Shown: positions 1 to 9,169, numbered from the stretch's first letter. The stretch is 64,000 nt of DNA from Antribacter gilvus (GCF_003946865.1 NZ_QXTH01000009.1:1-64000); one strand, 5' to 3'. Numbers and translations: made by a program. The notes: generated by a model from the letters alone, not told the origin.

Positions 1-16
1 AGTTGACCATGAGCAA

Positions 17-87
17 CCGTGCACGATGTCCCGAGACAGACCGTGCACGATGTCCTGAGACACAACCGCGCACGATGTCCTGAGACT
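17..87. repeat. Three tandem copies of a 22-nt motif
   Basis: The motif CCGTGCACGATGTCCTGAGACA and close variants occurs at 17-38, 41-62 and 66-87, with a period of 24-25 nt. The copies differ by one or two bases. No gene covers them. The array lies beyond the 3' end of the hydrolase gene and next to the repeat at 93-123. It could be the edge of a mobile element or a dispersed intergenic repeat, but no transposase is visible. Confidence 0.75.
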
Positions 88-92
88 TCACA

Positions 93-123
93 ACTACCGA
101 TCACGCACCGAACTACCGATCAC
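93..123. repeat. Dispersed repeat related to the palindrome at 18960-19021
   Basis: ACTACCGATCAC occurs twice here (at 94 and 112) separated by GCACCGA. The same CTACCGATCACGCACCGA string, with minor changes, forms the right arm of the large palindrome at 18960-19021. This is therefore a partial copy of an element that occurs at least twice in the window, both times just beyond gene 3' ends. Confidence 0.7.
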
Positions 124-148
124 GTGGACGTGTCCACCGCGGCGCCCG

Positions 149-1615
149 TCACCAGGACGGCCGGGCGTGGCGCGGCGGCACGAGGTGGACGAAGGCCGGG
201 TCGTGCTCCGACACCCCGGTCACCGGGTCGAACACCCAGAAGTAACCCGGTCCGTGCGCCCAGGCCCGCGCGTTCAGGTGCTGCGGGCTGAGCGACGGCC
301 ACCGGCCGGTCTCGACCCGCGTCTCCAGCGCCTCCAGGGCGACCAGCTCCTCGGCGACGTTCACCGTCAGGTGGGCGCCCCGCCCGACGTACAGGCTGCG
401 GTACCGCGAGGGGTCGCCCACCTGTGCCACCCGGTCGCGGAACGACCGCTCGGACGACGGCGGAGCCCCGCCGTCACCGGTCGTGTGGATCGTGAGGACG
501 GGTGACGGGGTGGTGCCCTCCGGCCGGTGCTGCGCGAGCGCGGCACGGGCGGCCGGGTCGGCGGGGATCACCGGCGCCGCGTCGAGCGCGGCGAGGTCCG
601 CGTCCAGGTCGAGGCCCGCCGCGGCATAGGCGGCGCGCACCTCCGGCGCGGTACCGGACTGCGCCAGCCGCTCGGACCAGTCGCCGTCGAACGTGCTCGA
701 CGGGTTGCCGCCCAGCATCGCCTCCCAGCCCCGGCGGGCCGACGGTCCCAGCCCGGCCGTGTACGCCCACATCAGCCACTGCGCCTGGCCCCGGGCCCGC
801 GTCTCGGCGTCGGCCGGCTCCGGGCTCAGCACGTCGTACCAGCCGGTGACGTCGTGGAGCGACGCGATGAGCTCGATCCGCGCCCGTCCCTCCTCGGTCT
901 CGGCCGCGGCCGCGAGCGCGGCCATGAGGGCGTCGCGGCTCGCCGCGGGGTCGGTGGCGTGCACCAGCTCGACCGGGTTCCCGTTCGCGTCGGTCCCGTC
1001 GGTGAGCAGCACCTTGGTCGCGAGGTTGAGGTCGAGGATCGCGTCGAACGAGCCGACGACGTCGATCACCCCGCCGACCGCCAGGACGCCGTCGACCCGC
1101 TCGGGCTCCCGCTCGGCGAGCTCGAGGGCGGTGACCACGCCCATCGACGACCCGTAGGTGAAGGTGCGCTCCGGCTCGCCCACGTTCTGCTCGAACCAGG
1201 CGAGCACGTTCAGCTGGTCCTGCACGGCCGTCGGCACCGTGAGGTCGAGGCCGCCGTTCTGGAAGAGCGACGCCGCGAGCGCGTAGCCGCGGTCGACGAG
1301 GGCGTCGGCCGTCGCCTCCTGGTTCGCCAGCAGGAACGGCACGAACTCGGGCGGGATGAACTCGCCCGGGTAGTGCCCGTGGCTGTACAGCAGCAGGGTG
1401 CCGTTCCAGTCGTCGGGGACCTGGACGCGGTAGCGCGCACCGTCGATGGTGCCGGTGTGCTCGGTGACGGCGGTCTCGGCCGCCGCCGGCACAGCGGCCT
1501 GCACAGCCACCGGCACAGCCACCGGCCCGGGCGCGGCCGCCACCGGGGCAGCCGTCGCTCCCGCCAGAGCCAGTGCCAGGACGGCCAGCGGCGCCGCGGT
1601 TCTCAGGTGTCGCAT
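149..1615 (-). CDS. Secreted alpha/beta hydrolase
   Basis: A 488-residue protein with a Sec-type signal peptide (about residues 1-28: Arg near the start, a long Ala/Leu core, Ala-rich cleavage zone). The nucleophile elbow is GSSMG with Ser157. A late Asp in HTTGDGG and a His in GRGAHL can complete the Ser-Asp-His triad, as in alpha/beta-hydrolase-fold peptidases and esterases. The substrate cannot be read from the sequence. Start 1615 is chosen because GAGGAGA lies 5 nt upstream; an in-frame ATG at 1645 has no such site. It stands alone, divergent from the NYN gene, with about 200 bp between them. Confidence 0.8.
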   Translation of the reverse strand: MRHLRTAAPLAVLALALAGATAAPVAAAPGPVAVPVAVQAAVPAAAETAVTEHTGTIDGARYRVQVPDDWNGTLLLYSHGHYPGEFIPPEFVPFLLANQEATADALVDRGYALAASLFQNGGLDLTVPTAVQDQLNVLAWFEQNVGEPERTFTYGSSMGVVTALELAEREPERVDGVLAVGGVIDVVGSFDAILDLNLATKVLLTDGTDANGNPVELVHATDPAASRDALMAALAAAAETEEGRARIELIASLHDVTGWYDVLSPEPADAETRARGQAQWLMWAYTAGLGPSARRGWEAMLGGNPSSTFDGDWSERLAQSGTAPEVRAAYAAAGLDLDADLAALDAAPVIPADPAARAALAQHRPEGTTPSPVLTIHTTGDGGAPPSSERSFRDRVAQVGDPSRYRSLYVGRGAHLTVNVAEELVALEALETRVETGRWPSLSPQHLNARAWAHGPGYFWVFDPVTGVSEHDPAFVHLVPPRHARPSW

Positions 1616-1814
1616 CGCGCTCTCCTCGGGTCGTGCGGCACGCATCGGCGCGCACCTCGTACCCAGGTCGACGACGCCCCCGGCGCGAAGTCATCGCATT
1701 CCAGGTAAAAACGTCGTGGCGTGCAGGTTTCTTCGCGCGTGGCGGAACTTTCCGACGGCGTCCCGCGTCTACGTTGTACCTCCATCGCGAAGGCGCGAGA
1801 GACGGGAGCGAGCC

Positions 1815-2312
1815 GTGAGAGAACGTCGTCGCAGCATGCCACGCGAGTTCCGCGACCGTGCCCTGCACCTGGTGGACATCGAGAACCTCACGGGGACCGG
1901 CCTCCCCGACTCCGTCGCTGTGCAGGTCGCGCGCCGGAACCTGCAGAGGGCCGTGCCGGTGGCCGACGGCGACCTGGTCGTCGTCGGCTCCAGCCACGCG
2001 GCGGCGCTCGCGATCGCCGACGGCTGGGGCGCCGCCCGGTACGTCTGGCGCAGCGGCCGCGACGGCGCGGACCTGGCCCTGCTGGGTGTGCTCGAGGAGG
2101 ACGTCGCCGAACGGTTCGACCACGTGGTGATCGCGTCCGGCGACGGGATCTTCGCGGACGCCGCGGCAGGCCTGGGACGCCGGGGCTGCGACGTGACGGT
2201 CGTGGCACGCGAGGGCGGCATCTCCTGGCGGCTCTGGACGGCGGTGCACGACGTCCGGCTGCTGCGTCCCCACGACGCCGTCACCGCCAGCGAGCTCGGC
2301 ACGGCCGCCTGA
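1815..2312 (+). CDS. NYN/PIN-like nuclease-fold domain protein
   Basis: A 165-residue protein made almost entirely of a NYN domain. The first acidic site is in LVDIENL (Asp21, Asn24), a second Asp lies in GADLALL (Asp86), and SGDGIF (Asp110) is the signature late motif. In this family these acidic residues bind a metal, and some members act on RNA; the role of this stand-alone protein is unknown. The GTG at 1815 follows GGGAG at about 1804; the ATG at 1836 is an alternative that keeps the whole domain. It is transcribed alone. Confidence 0.7.
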   Translation: MRERRRSMPREFRDRALHLVDIENLTGTGLPDSVAVQVARRNLQRAVPVADGDLVVVGSSHAAALAIADGWGAARYVWRSGRDGADLALLGVLEEDVAERFDHVVIASGDGIFADAAAGLGRRGCDVTVVAREGGISWRLWTAVHDVRLLRPHDAVTASELGTAA

Positions 2313-2322
2313 CCCGTCCCGG

Positions 2323-2386
2323 CCGGGCCCGCACCGGCTCGCCCGGGCCCGCACCGTCCCGCCCGGGGCCCGCACAGGGCCCGCAG
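2323..2386. repeat. Short tandem GC repeat after the NYN gene
   Basis: CCGGGCCCGCACCG occurs at 2323-2336 and 2343-2356, with decayed third and fourth copies up to about 2386, a period of about 20 nt. Each unit contains the self-complementary GGGCCC, so the RNA could fold into small stems that may help end transcription. The rest of 2387-2536 holds no gene that can be supported. Confidence 0.55.
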
Positions 2387-2536
2387 CACGCAAGCACCAG
2401 GCCCGCGCGAGGCCCCGCGTGACAACCGGGCTCCCCAAGACCGTTACGCTCCCGTCGTCGTCCCTTCAGACACCTGTCCGGAGACGTCCATGTCCGCGCC
2501 GTAGCATCGGGCCGATCTCTCGGAAGGCAAGCACGT

Positions 2537-3262
2537 ATGGCAGGCGATGTGATCGCCACGTCGCACAGCGCGACGCGGCCGTGGCGGGTGAGCGCCGTCC
2601 GCGACCCCGCGACGCTGACGGGCGCCGTCTCCGCACTGCTCCTCGGGATCGCGACCTGGCAGGTGCTGGCCGGCGGCCCGTTCGTGGCCTGGGACTGGCG
2701 GTCCCACCTGTGGGCCGACGCCCACCTGCCCGGCGGCTGGGTCAAGCAGGTCCTCGACGGCGTCGCGAGCGTGGGGGGCGAGCGGCTCTTCACGCTCCCC
2801 GTCGTGATCCCGCTCGCGGCCTGGCTCTCGTACCGCTCGCGCAGCCGCGGCCCGCTCGTGGCGGTGCTCGTCGGTGTCGCCACCATCGCCGTGGTGGGCT
2901 ACTCCCTCAAGTTCGGGCTGGGCCGGACCATGCCGTGGACCGGTGAGGACGAGCTGTACGGCGGTGGACGCGCCTTCCCGTCGGGCCACGCCGCGAACGC
3001 CGCCTACACCTGGGCGATGGTGTCGTACCTGGTCTTCGGCCGGGGCGGCCTGCGTCCGTCCCGGGCCGGGCTCCGGCTCGCGCTGGCAGCCTCGGCGGTG
3101 GTCGCCCTGGCCGTCGGCGCGGTCATGGTGGTCCTCGACTACCACTGGCTGAGCGACGTGCCCGGGGGCTGGCTCGTGGGCCTGCTCGCGCTCGCGGTGT
3201 CGCTCGTCCTCCTGGACCGCTCAGGCCGTCCGGTGCCCGGTGAAGGCCGCCCAGCCCGCTAG
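2537..3262 (+). CDS. PAP2-family membrane phosphatase
   Basis: A 241-residue integral membrane protein with about five hydrophobic segments. The three PAP2 signature motifs are in order: KFGLGRTMP (motif 1), PSGHA (motif 2) and YHWLSDVPGG (motif 3, with the His and Asp of the phosphatase triad). Family members dephosphorylate lipid phosphates such as phosphatidate or undecaprenyl pyrophosphate at the outer membrane face. The precise substrate is not visible. The 3' end overlaps the convergent LysE gene by 42 bp. Confidence 0.85.
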   Translation: MAGDVIATSHSATRPWRVSAVRDPATLTGAVSALLLGIATWQVLAGGPFVAWDWRSHLWADAHLPGGWVKQVLDGVASVGGERLFTLPVVIPLAAWLSYRSRSRGPLVAVLVGVATIAVVGYSLKFGLGRTMPWTGEDELYGGGRAFPSGHAANAAYTWAMVSYLVFGRGGLRPSRAGLRLALAASAVVALAVGAVMVVLDYHWLSDVPGGWLVGLLALAVSLVLLDRSGRPVPGEGRPAR

Positions 3263-3856
3263 CCCGAAGTAGGTGAGGGCAGGAGCCCGCCGCAGGACCG
3301 GGTGGGAGACCCGTCCCGCCAGCGCACGCCGCACGCTCCCCGCCGTCAGGCAGAAGACGGCGTCGACCGCGAGCCCCACCACCGTGAAGAACAGCCCGAA
3401 GACCAGCAGCTGAAGCCACTCCGGCCCGGCACCCGGCCGCACGAACTGGGGCAGCAGGGCGACGAAGAACAGGATCACCTTCGGGTTCGAGATCCCCACG
3501 AGGAAGCCGCGCCGGCCGTCGCTGCCCGGCGGCACCGCGGTGGCGACCTGCCCGGACGACGTGGGACGGGCTGCCTCGCGCCAGGCCTGGATCCCCAGCC
3601 AGACGAGGTAGGCCACGCCCGCCCACTTCACCGTCTGGAAGACGACGGTGCTCGCCGCCACGAGGGCGCCCAGGCCGGACGCGGTGAGGAGGGCGAACAG
3701 GAGGGTGGCCGTCTCCACGCCGAGCGCGGACCGCCAGGCCGGGCGGGGACCCCGGGAGGCCGCGGTCGCCGTCAGGAACAGCATGTTGGGTCCGGGCAGC
3801 AGCGCGAACGCGAGGGAGACCCCCGCGAACGACAGCATGGTCGAGGTGTCGGGCAC
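3221..3856 (-). CDS. LysE/RhtB-family amino-acid exporter
   Basis: A 211-residue protein of the LysE translocator family, with about six transmembrane segments. The family N-terminal motif LLPGPNMLF follows the first helix half, and GISNPKVILFF is the conserved mid-protein signature. Members export amino acids or their analogues, driven by the proton gradient. The GTG at 3856 is preferred because a -10-like CATAAT ends 6 nt upstream, matching the leaderless pattern elsewhere in this window. ATG 3838 is the alternative. The tail overlaps the convergent PAP2 gene. Confidence 0.85.
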   Translation of the reverse strand: MPDTSTMLSFAGVSLAFALLPGPNMLFLTATAASRGPRPAWRSALGVETATLLFALLTASGLGALVAASTVVFQTVKWAGVAYLVWLGIQAWREAARPTSSGQVATAVPPGSDGRRGFLVGISNPKVILFFVALLPQFVRPGAGPEWLQLLVFGLFFTVVGLAVDAVFCLTAGSVRRALAGRVSHPVLRRAPALTYFGLAGWAAFTGHRTA

Positions 3857-3897
3857 CTGACGATTATGCGCGCGCCCGGGCCTTCCCCGTCAGCCGC

Positions 3898-5445
3898 TCA
3901 GCTACCCAGCCGGGCGAGCGTCCCGCCCACGAGCTCCTCCACGACGTTGCGCACCCGCTCGCGGTCCGCGGGCACCAGCCCGATCCGCGTGCGGCGGTCC
4001 AGCACGTCGTCCGCGTCGAGCGCGCCCTCGTGCGTCACGGCCCACTCGATCTCGGCCCGGGTCAGGTCCAGCCCGTGCCCGACGGCGTCCCGTGCGCCCG
4101 GCTGCACCGCGTCGGCCAGGACCCGGGTCGCCTCCGTGCCGTGGCGGGCGACGAGCCACGTGCCGAGCGCGCCGGGGGCGAGCGCGGCGCCGTCGGGCAC
4201 AGAGCCCGCGCCGACCAGGGGGAGCGACGCCGTGCGGCACGGGCCGGCCGCCAGGCCGGAGTGCGCGACGGCGGCGTCCACGGCGCCCTGGGCCATCGCC
4301 CGGTACGTGGTGAGCTTGCCGCCCAGGACGTTCACCACGCCCGAGGCCGAGACGCCGACGTGGTGCTTGCGGGAGAGGTCGGCGGTGGCGCCGTCGCCTG
4401 TGTCGACCAGGGGGCGGAGGCCGGCGAAGGCGCCCAGGACGTCGTCGGGCGCGAGGTCGCGCTCCAGGACCCGGGAGATCGTGGTGAGCAGGAACGCGAC
4501 CTCGCCCGGCGTCGGCTCGGGCACGTCGGGGACCGGGCCGGGCGCCTCCTCGTCCGTGAGCCCCACCACCACGCGCCCCAGCTGCTGCGGGAGGGCGAAG
4601 ACGAACCGGCTCGTCGAGCCGGGCAGCGCGGCCATCAGCGCCGCCGACGGGTCACCGAGCAGGCCGGCGGGCAGCACGAGGTGCGTGCCACGGCTCGGCC
4701 GGAGCCGGACCGACGGGTCCACGGTGCCCGCCCAGACGCCCGAGGCGTTGACGACCGCCCGCGCCCGGACGGCGAGCCGGGCGCCGGTGACACCGTCGAC
4801 CAGGTCGGCGCCGTCACCGGTCACACGCTCGGCACGCACCCGGGTGAGGACGGACGCGCCGAGCCCGGCCGCGGTGCGGGCGAGGGCCACGACCAGCCGC
4901 GCGTCGTCCACGAGCTGCCCGTCATAGCCGAGCATCCCGCCCGCGAGACCAGTCCGCGCCGTCGCTGGAGCCAGCCGCAGCACGGCCTCCGAGGTGACGC
5001 GCCGAGGCCGGGGGAGCACCGAGGCGGGCGTGCCGGCCGTCCACCGCAGGTGGTCGCCCAGCGCGAACCCGACCCGGGTGGAGACCCGCTGCGCGCCGGA
5101 CAGGGACGGCACGAACGGCGCGACCTGCGGGAGGGCGCGGACCAGGTGCGGCGCCGTGCGGGTCATCAGGAGGTGGCGCTCGCGGGCGCTCTCCCGGGCC
5201 ACCGTGAGGTCGCCCGTAGCGAGGTAGCGCAGGCCGCCGTGCACCAGCTTGGAGCTCCACCTCGACGTGCCGAACGCCAGGTCGCGCGCCTCGACCAGGG
5301 CCACGTCGAGGCCGCGGGCAGCCGCGTCGAGCGCGACGCCCGCCCCGGTCACCCCGCCGCCGACGACGAGGAGGTCGAGCGTGCGGCCGGCGAGGCCGTC
5401 GAGCTCCCGGGCGCGGCGGGCGGCGTGGAGAGCCGTGCCGGTCAT
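3898..5445 (-). CDS. glpD: Glycerol-3-phosphate dehydrogenase/oxidase
   Basis: A 515-residue FAD enzyme oxidising glycerol 3-phosphate to dihydroxyacetone phosphate and passing electrons to the quinone pool at the membrane. The Rossmann dinucleotide motif GGGVTGAG is at residues 29-36, followed by the family hallmark FGTSRWSSKLVHGG and, later, HHVGVS and GGKLTTYR. It is slightly shorter than many GlpD proteins (about 530-580). Its ATG overlaps the stop of the upstream TetR gene by 4 bp, so the two are translationally coupled. With the divergent FAD oxidase it forms a glycerophospholipid or ether-lipid-like locus. Confidence 0.9.
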   Translation of the reverse strand: MTGTALHAARRARELDGLAGRTLDLLVVGGGVTGAGVALDAAARGLDVALVEARDLAFGTSRWSSKLVHGGLRYLATGDLTVARESARERHLLMTRTAPHLVRALPQVAPFVPSLSGAQRVSTRVGFALGDHLRWTAGTPASVLPRPRRVTSEAVLRLAPATARTGLAGGMLGYDGQLVDDARLVVALARTAAGLGASVLTRVRAERVTGDGADLVDGVTGARLAVRARAVVNASGVWAGTVDPSVRLRPSRGTHLVLPAGLLGDPSAALMAALPGSTSRFVFALPQQLGRVVVGLTDEEAPGPVPDVPEPTPGEVAFLLTTISRVLERDLAPDDVLGAFAGLRPLVDTGDGATADLSRKHHVGVSASGVVNVLGGKLTTYRAMAQGAVDAAVAHSGLAAGPCRTASLPLVGAGSVPDGAALAPGALGTWLVARHGTEATRVLADAVQPGARDAVGHGLDLTRAEIEWAVTHEGALDADDVLDRRTRIGLVPADRERVRNVVEELVGGTLARLGS

Positions 5446-6026
5446 GGCCGGAGGTACCCGTCGAGGGCGTGGCGCAGCTCGGCCTGCCGGGTCGCGTCGT
5501 CAAGGACCTCCGCCACCGCGGCGTGCGAGAGCACCGTCGACTGGGAGAGCAGGAGCACCATCGCCGCGAGGTCTGACGGCCGGCCCTGCCGCACGGAACC
5601 GTGCGCCTGGGCGCGGGTCACGGCCGTGGTGAGCAGGTCGAGAAGGACGCGCTGGGCACGGCCGAGGCGCTGGAACGTCCAGCGCGTGAACGTCTCGGGC
5701 TCACGCTCGAGGAGGCGGGAGAACAGGGGGTCGCTCTCGAGGTGCGCGGTGAACGTGACGGTGGTGTCCACGATCTCGTCGCGCGTCGACGGCTCGGAGC
5801 CCACCTCGGCGATGAGCGCCGAGGCGCGGTGGGCGAGCACGTCCCGGACCACGTCCTGGGCGTCCGTCCAGCGGCGGTAGACCGTGGGGCGGCTCACGCC
5901 GGCCTCACGCGCGAGCTCCGCCACGGACAGCCCGCGCGGGCCGCGGGCCACCAGGATCTCGGTCGCCACCGCGAGGAGGTGCGTCTCCGTGGCTGCTGCC
6001 GCGCTGTGAACGTTACGCTTTGCCAT
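5442..6026 (-). CDS. TetR-family transcriptional regulator
   Basis: A 194-residue TetR regulator. The N-terminal helix-turn-helix lies at about residues 30-55 (SVAELAREAGVSRPTVYRRW), followed by an all-helical ligand domain. It is co-transcribed with glpD, which it overlaps by 4 bp, and divergent from the FAD oxidase at 6075. The inverted repeat at 6030-6048 in the 48-bp intergenic gap is the natural operator candidate. It probably represses both arms in response to a lipid-derived or glycerol-derived ligand; this is inferred from layout only. Confidence 0.88.
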   Translation of the reverse strand: MAKRNVHSAAAATETHLLAVATEILVARGPRGLSVAELAREAGVSRPTVYRRWTDAQDVVRDVLAHRASALIAEVGSEPSTRDEIVDTTVTFTAHLESDPLFSRLLEREPETFTRWTFQRLGRAQRVLLDLLTTAVTRAQAHGSVRQGRPSDLAAMVLLLSQSTVLSHAAVAEVLDDATRQAELRHALDGYLRP

Positions 6027-6029
6027 AAT

Positions 6030-6048
6030 GTGTAAGACTGTAACTCAC
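6030..6048. promoter_or_regulatory. Putative TetR operator between divergent genes
   Basis: GTGTAAGACTGTAACTCAC is an imperfect palindrome: outer GTG/CAC and inner AC-T-GT match symmetrically. It sits 4 nt upstream of the TetR ATG and 26 nt upstream of the FAD-oxidase GTG, in an AT-rich patch unlike its surroundings. It therefore probably overlaps both promoters. Confidence 0.5.
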
Positions 6049-6074
6049 ATCACAGGCGACGGCGAGGGCGGACA

Positions 6075-7694
6075 GTGACCTACGGGGACGCGGCGGGTAC
6101 CGGCGAGCGCGCCGACATGCGGTGGGACGGCTGGGGCGACCCTGCCCGCGCGAAGACCCTGCCCGCGTCGCTGCGGCTGCTCCTGACCAGCGTCGTGGGC
6201 CGCGTGCCCCGCCGGGTCGTCGCGCCCACCTGGGACGAGGTCGAGGTGATCACCCCGCCGCTCGACGCCGAGGACGTCGCGGCGCTCGCCGCGGTGGTCG
6301 GTGCCGGCAACGTCCGGACCGACCGCGACGCACGCCTCCTGCGGGCGGGCGGCAAGTCGACGCCCGACCTGCTCCGCCGCCGGGCGAAGCGGCAGGAGGC
6401 ACCGGGCGCCGTCGTGCTGCCCGGGAGCGAGGACGAGGTCGCGGAGGTGCTCCGGACGGCCACGGAGCGCGGCCTCGCGGTGGTGCCGTTCGGCGGTGGC
6501 ACGGCGGTCACGGGCGGGCTCGCGCCGCACGCCGGGGCGCACCGCGGAGTGCTGAGCCTCGACCTGCGCCGGCTGACCGGGCTCGTGTCGCTCGACGAGG
6601 TGTCGGGCGAGGCGACTCTCCGGGCGGGTACCACCGGCCCCGAGGCGGAGGCTGCTCTGGGCGCTCGCGGCTTCGAGCTGGGGCACTTCCCGCAGAGCTT
6701 CCGGTTCGCCACGGTCGGCGGCTTCGCCGCGATGCGCTCGTCGGGGCAGAACTCGGCCGGTCACGGCCGGTTCGAGACGATGGTGACGGGCCTGCGCGTG
6801 GTGACTCCGACGGGGACCCTGCACCTCGGGCGCGCGCCAGGCTCGTCGGCGGGGCCGGACCTGGTGCGGCTGTTCCTCGGCTCGGAGGGCACGTTCGGCG
6901 TGATCACGGAGGTGCGGGTCCGGGTGCACCGGCTGCCCGAGGAGACCTTCGCCGACGCGTGGACCTTCCCGGACTTCGCGGCGGGGGCCGACGCGCTGCG
7001 CCAGGTGGCGCAGGCGGGGACGGGGCCCACGGTGATCCGGCTGTCGGACGAGGCGGAGACTTCCGTGAGCCTCGCTCAGGTGGGGGCGATCGGCAAGGCG
7101 CTGACCAAGGGCTGCTCGGTCGTGGTGCTTCACGAGGGTCCGGCGGGGCTCGCCGCCGCACGGCGCGAGGCCACCAGCCGGGTGCTGGCCGGGGCCGGCG
7201 GGACGCCCGCGGCGCCGAGGCTCGCCGCCTCGTGGGAGCACGGCCGGTTCGACGCCCCCTACCTGCGGGACGCGCTGCTGGAGCACGGCATCTTCGTGGA
7301 GACGCTCGAGACGGCCACGACGTGGTCGGGGCTGCACGGCCTGCGCACGGCGGTGACCGAGGCGCTGCGGACGGGCCTTGGCCGGTCCGGGCACAAGATC
7401 TTGTGCCACGTCTCGCACGTGTACCCCACGGGGGCGGCGCTCTACTTCACGGTGGTGGGCGACCTCGGGACCGACCCGGCACGCGCGGCGGAGACGTGGG
7501 CCAGGACCAAGGCCGCGGTCAACGACGCGATCACCGCCGCTGGTGGCACCATCTCGCACCACCACGGCGTGGGCACGGACCACGCCGGCTGGATGGAGCA
7601 CGAGGTGGGCGCGGTGGGTCTGCGCGTGCTGCGCGCCGTCAAGGCCGAGCTGGACCCCGCCAGGATCATGAATCCCGGCACCCTCGTGCCCTGA
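6075..7694 (+). CDS. FAD-binding oxidase, alkylglycerone-phosphate-synthase-like
   Basis: A 539-residue flavoprotein of the VAO/PCMH fold. The FAD-pyrophosphate loop PFGGGTAVTGG lies near residues 138-148. The N-terminal region (RWDGWGD) and the C-terminal histidine run HHHGVGTDH (about residues 495-503) are typical of alkyldihydroxyacetonephosphate synthase, which swaps the acyl chain of acyl-DHAP for an alcohol to make ether lipids. Bacterial relatives are often annotated only as FAD-binding oxidases, so the exact reaction is uncertain. The neighbouring glpD makes DHAP, which supports a link to glycerolipids. Start is GTG 6075. Confidence 0.8.
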   Translation: MTYGDAAGTGERADMRWDGWGDPARAKTLPASLRLLLTSVVGRVPRRVVAPTWDEVEVITPPLDAEDVAALAAVVGAGNVRTDRDARLLRAGGKSTPDLLRRRAKRQEAPGAVVLPGSEDEVAEVLRTATERGLAVVPFGGGTAVTGGLAPHAGAHRGVLSLDLRRLTGLVSLDEVSGEATLRAGTTGPEAEAALGARGFELGHFPQSFRFATVGGFAAMRSSGQNSAGHGRFETMVTGLRVVTPTGTLHLGRAPGSSAGPDLVRLFLGSEGTFGVITEVRVRVHRLPEETFADAWTFPDFAAGADALRQVAQAGTGPTVIRLSDEAETSVSLAQVGAIGKALTKGCSVVVLHEGPAGLAAARREATSRVLAGAGGTPAAPRLAASWEHGRFDAPYLRDALLEHGIFVETLETATTWSGLHGLRTAVTEALRTGLGRSGHKILCHVSHVYPTGAALYFTVVGDLGTDPARAAETWARTKAAVNDAITAAGGTISHHHGVGTDHAGWMEHEVGAVGLRVLRAVKAELDPARIMNPGTLVP

Positions 7695-7795
7695 AGCGGC
7701 GCCTACGTACAAGAGCCACGCGAAACGCGCAATTCGGGGCGAAGATTTTCCGATAGCATCCCGCCGTCGAACATCGCCGACGGGGGAGCGCGGAC

Positions 7796-9103
7796 ATGAC
7801 CGGGACGACCGTGGCCGGAATGACAGGAACGAGCGCGTCCGAGGGCGCCGGGACGAACCAGCAAGACGCCGGACCGCTCGTGCTGGACGGACTGACCGGC
7901 CTGACGCTGCTGACCGACATCACCACCGCGCCGGACACCCGGCCCGAGTACGACCGGCTCGAGCGTGAGTGGGGCGTCGTGGCGCCCGTGGACATGGAAC
8001 CGGGCGTGCCCGCGTGGCTGGTGCTGGGCCACCGCGAGATCTGCGAGGTCATGCGGAACGAGCGGCTGTTCTCCCACAACCCGCGTTACTGGAACGGGCA
8101 CTCCGTGCTGCCCGCCTCGGGCACGCTGCTCCAGGTGATCAACCCCCAGGGCCGTATGGCGGCCGACCTGCAGGACGGCGAGCAGCGCCGCCGGCTCCGG
8201 GAGCCCGTGGACGACGCGTTCGCCGGGGTGGACGAGTCGGCGATGGTGGACAGCGTCCGGCGGCAGTGCGAGTCCCTCGTCGACCGGTTCGCGGACCGCG
8301 GCAGCGCCGACCTCGTGTGGGAGTACGCGGCGATGATCCCGATGCTCGCCACGGCGGACCTGCTCGGTTTCGACGAGCAGACGAGCCGTCGCCTGGTCGA
8401 GCTGGCGCGGGCTGTCTGGACCGGCGGCGACAACGCTTCCTCCAGCGGCGAGGAGATGGGCGCGATCGTCTTCCGGCACATCGCGTCCCGGCGCGCCGAC
8501 CCGCGGCCGGACCTGACGACGGCTCTGGTGCAGCACCCGGGGTTCGAGAACGACCTCGAGGTGATGAACACGATCTTCGCGGTGGTGGGTGCGGGCGACG
8601 GGTACACGATGTCGTGGATCACCCAGACCCTGCGGATCCTGCTCAGCGACAGCCGGGTCGCCAACCGGCTCGCGGGCGGCCGCATGGACCTCGACGACGC
8701 CCTGGACCACGTCCTCTGGTACGCGGCGCCCTCGGCGCACCTGTCCCCCCGCTACGCCACGCAGGACGTCCAGATCGACGGCAAGTACGTCCGCAAGGGC
8801 GACGCCCTCGTGATGGCGGTCCAGGCGGCCAACACCGACCGGCAGGTGCACACGGAGGACCCGTGGGACGAGGTGGGCAACCGGGCCCACCTCTCGTTCG
8901 GTACGGGTCCGCACTCCTGCCCGGCGCCCCGCCTGGCCCGGATCATCGCCCGCGTGGCCATCTCGACGCTGCTCCGGCGGCTCGAGGTGCGCCTGGCGGC
9001 GGAGCCCGACCAGATCCCCTGGGCACCGTCGCTGTGGGCCCGGTTCCCGCTCAGCCTGCCCGTGACGTTCCCGCCGCCCACGGAGGTGGCGCAGGACTGG
9101 TGA
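7796..9103 (+). CDS. Cytochrome P450 lacking the ExxR motif
   Basis: A 435-residue cytochrome P450. The haem loop is FGTGPHSCPA with ligand Cys375. The I-helix region reads GAGDGYTM, an altered form of the usual AGxxT. In the K helix, where nearly all P450s have ExxR, this protein has DHVLW (residues 304-308), so both the Glu and the Arg are replaced. The same kind of loss, with a Trp at the end, is known in the Streptomyces CYP157 family. There is no partner ferredoxin gene nearby. A GGGGGAG ribosome site precedes ATG 7796. It is followed after 66 bp by a sigma factor gene on the same strand. Confidence 0.85.
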   Translation: MTGTTVAGMTGTSASEGAGTNQQDAGPLVLDGLTGLTLLTDITTAPDTRPEYDRLEREWGVVAPVDMEPGVPAWLVLGHREICEVMRNERLFSHNPRYWNGHSVLPASGTLLQVINPQGRMAADLQDGEQRRRLREPVDDAFAGVDESAMVDSVRRQCESLVDRFADRGSADLVWEYAAMIPMLATADLLGFDEQTSRRLVELARAVWTGGDNASSSGEEMGAIVFRHIASRRADPRPDLTTALVQHPGFENDLEVMNTIFAVVGAGDGYTMSWITQTLRILLSDSRVANRLAGGRMDLDDALDHVLWYAAPSAHLSPRYATQDVQIDGKYVRKGDALVMAVQAANTDRQVHTEDPWDEVGNRAHLSFGTGPHSCPAPRLARIIARVAISTLLRRLEVRLAAEPDQIPWAPSLWARFPLSLPVTFPPPTEVAQDW

Positions 9104-9169
9104 CCGCGGCCGTTGTGACGAGTGCCACGTGCGTGGACGTCGGGTACTGGGCAGGCGCAGCATGAGGAC

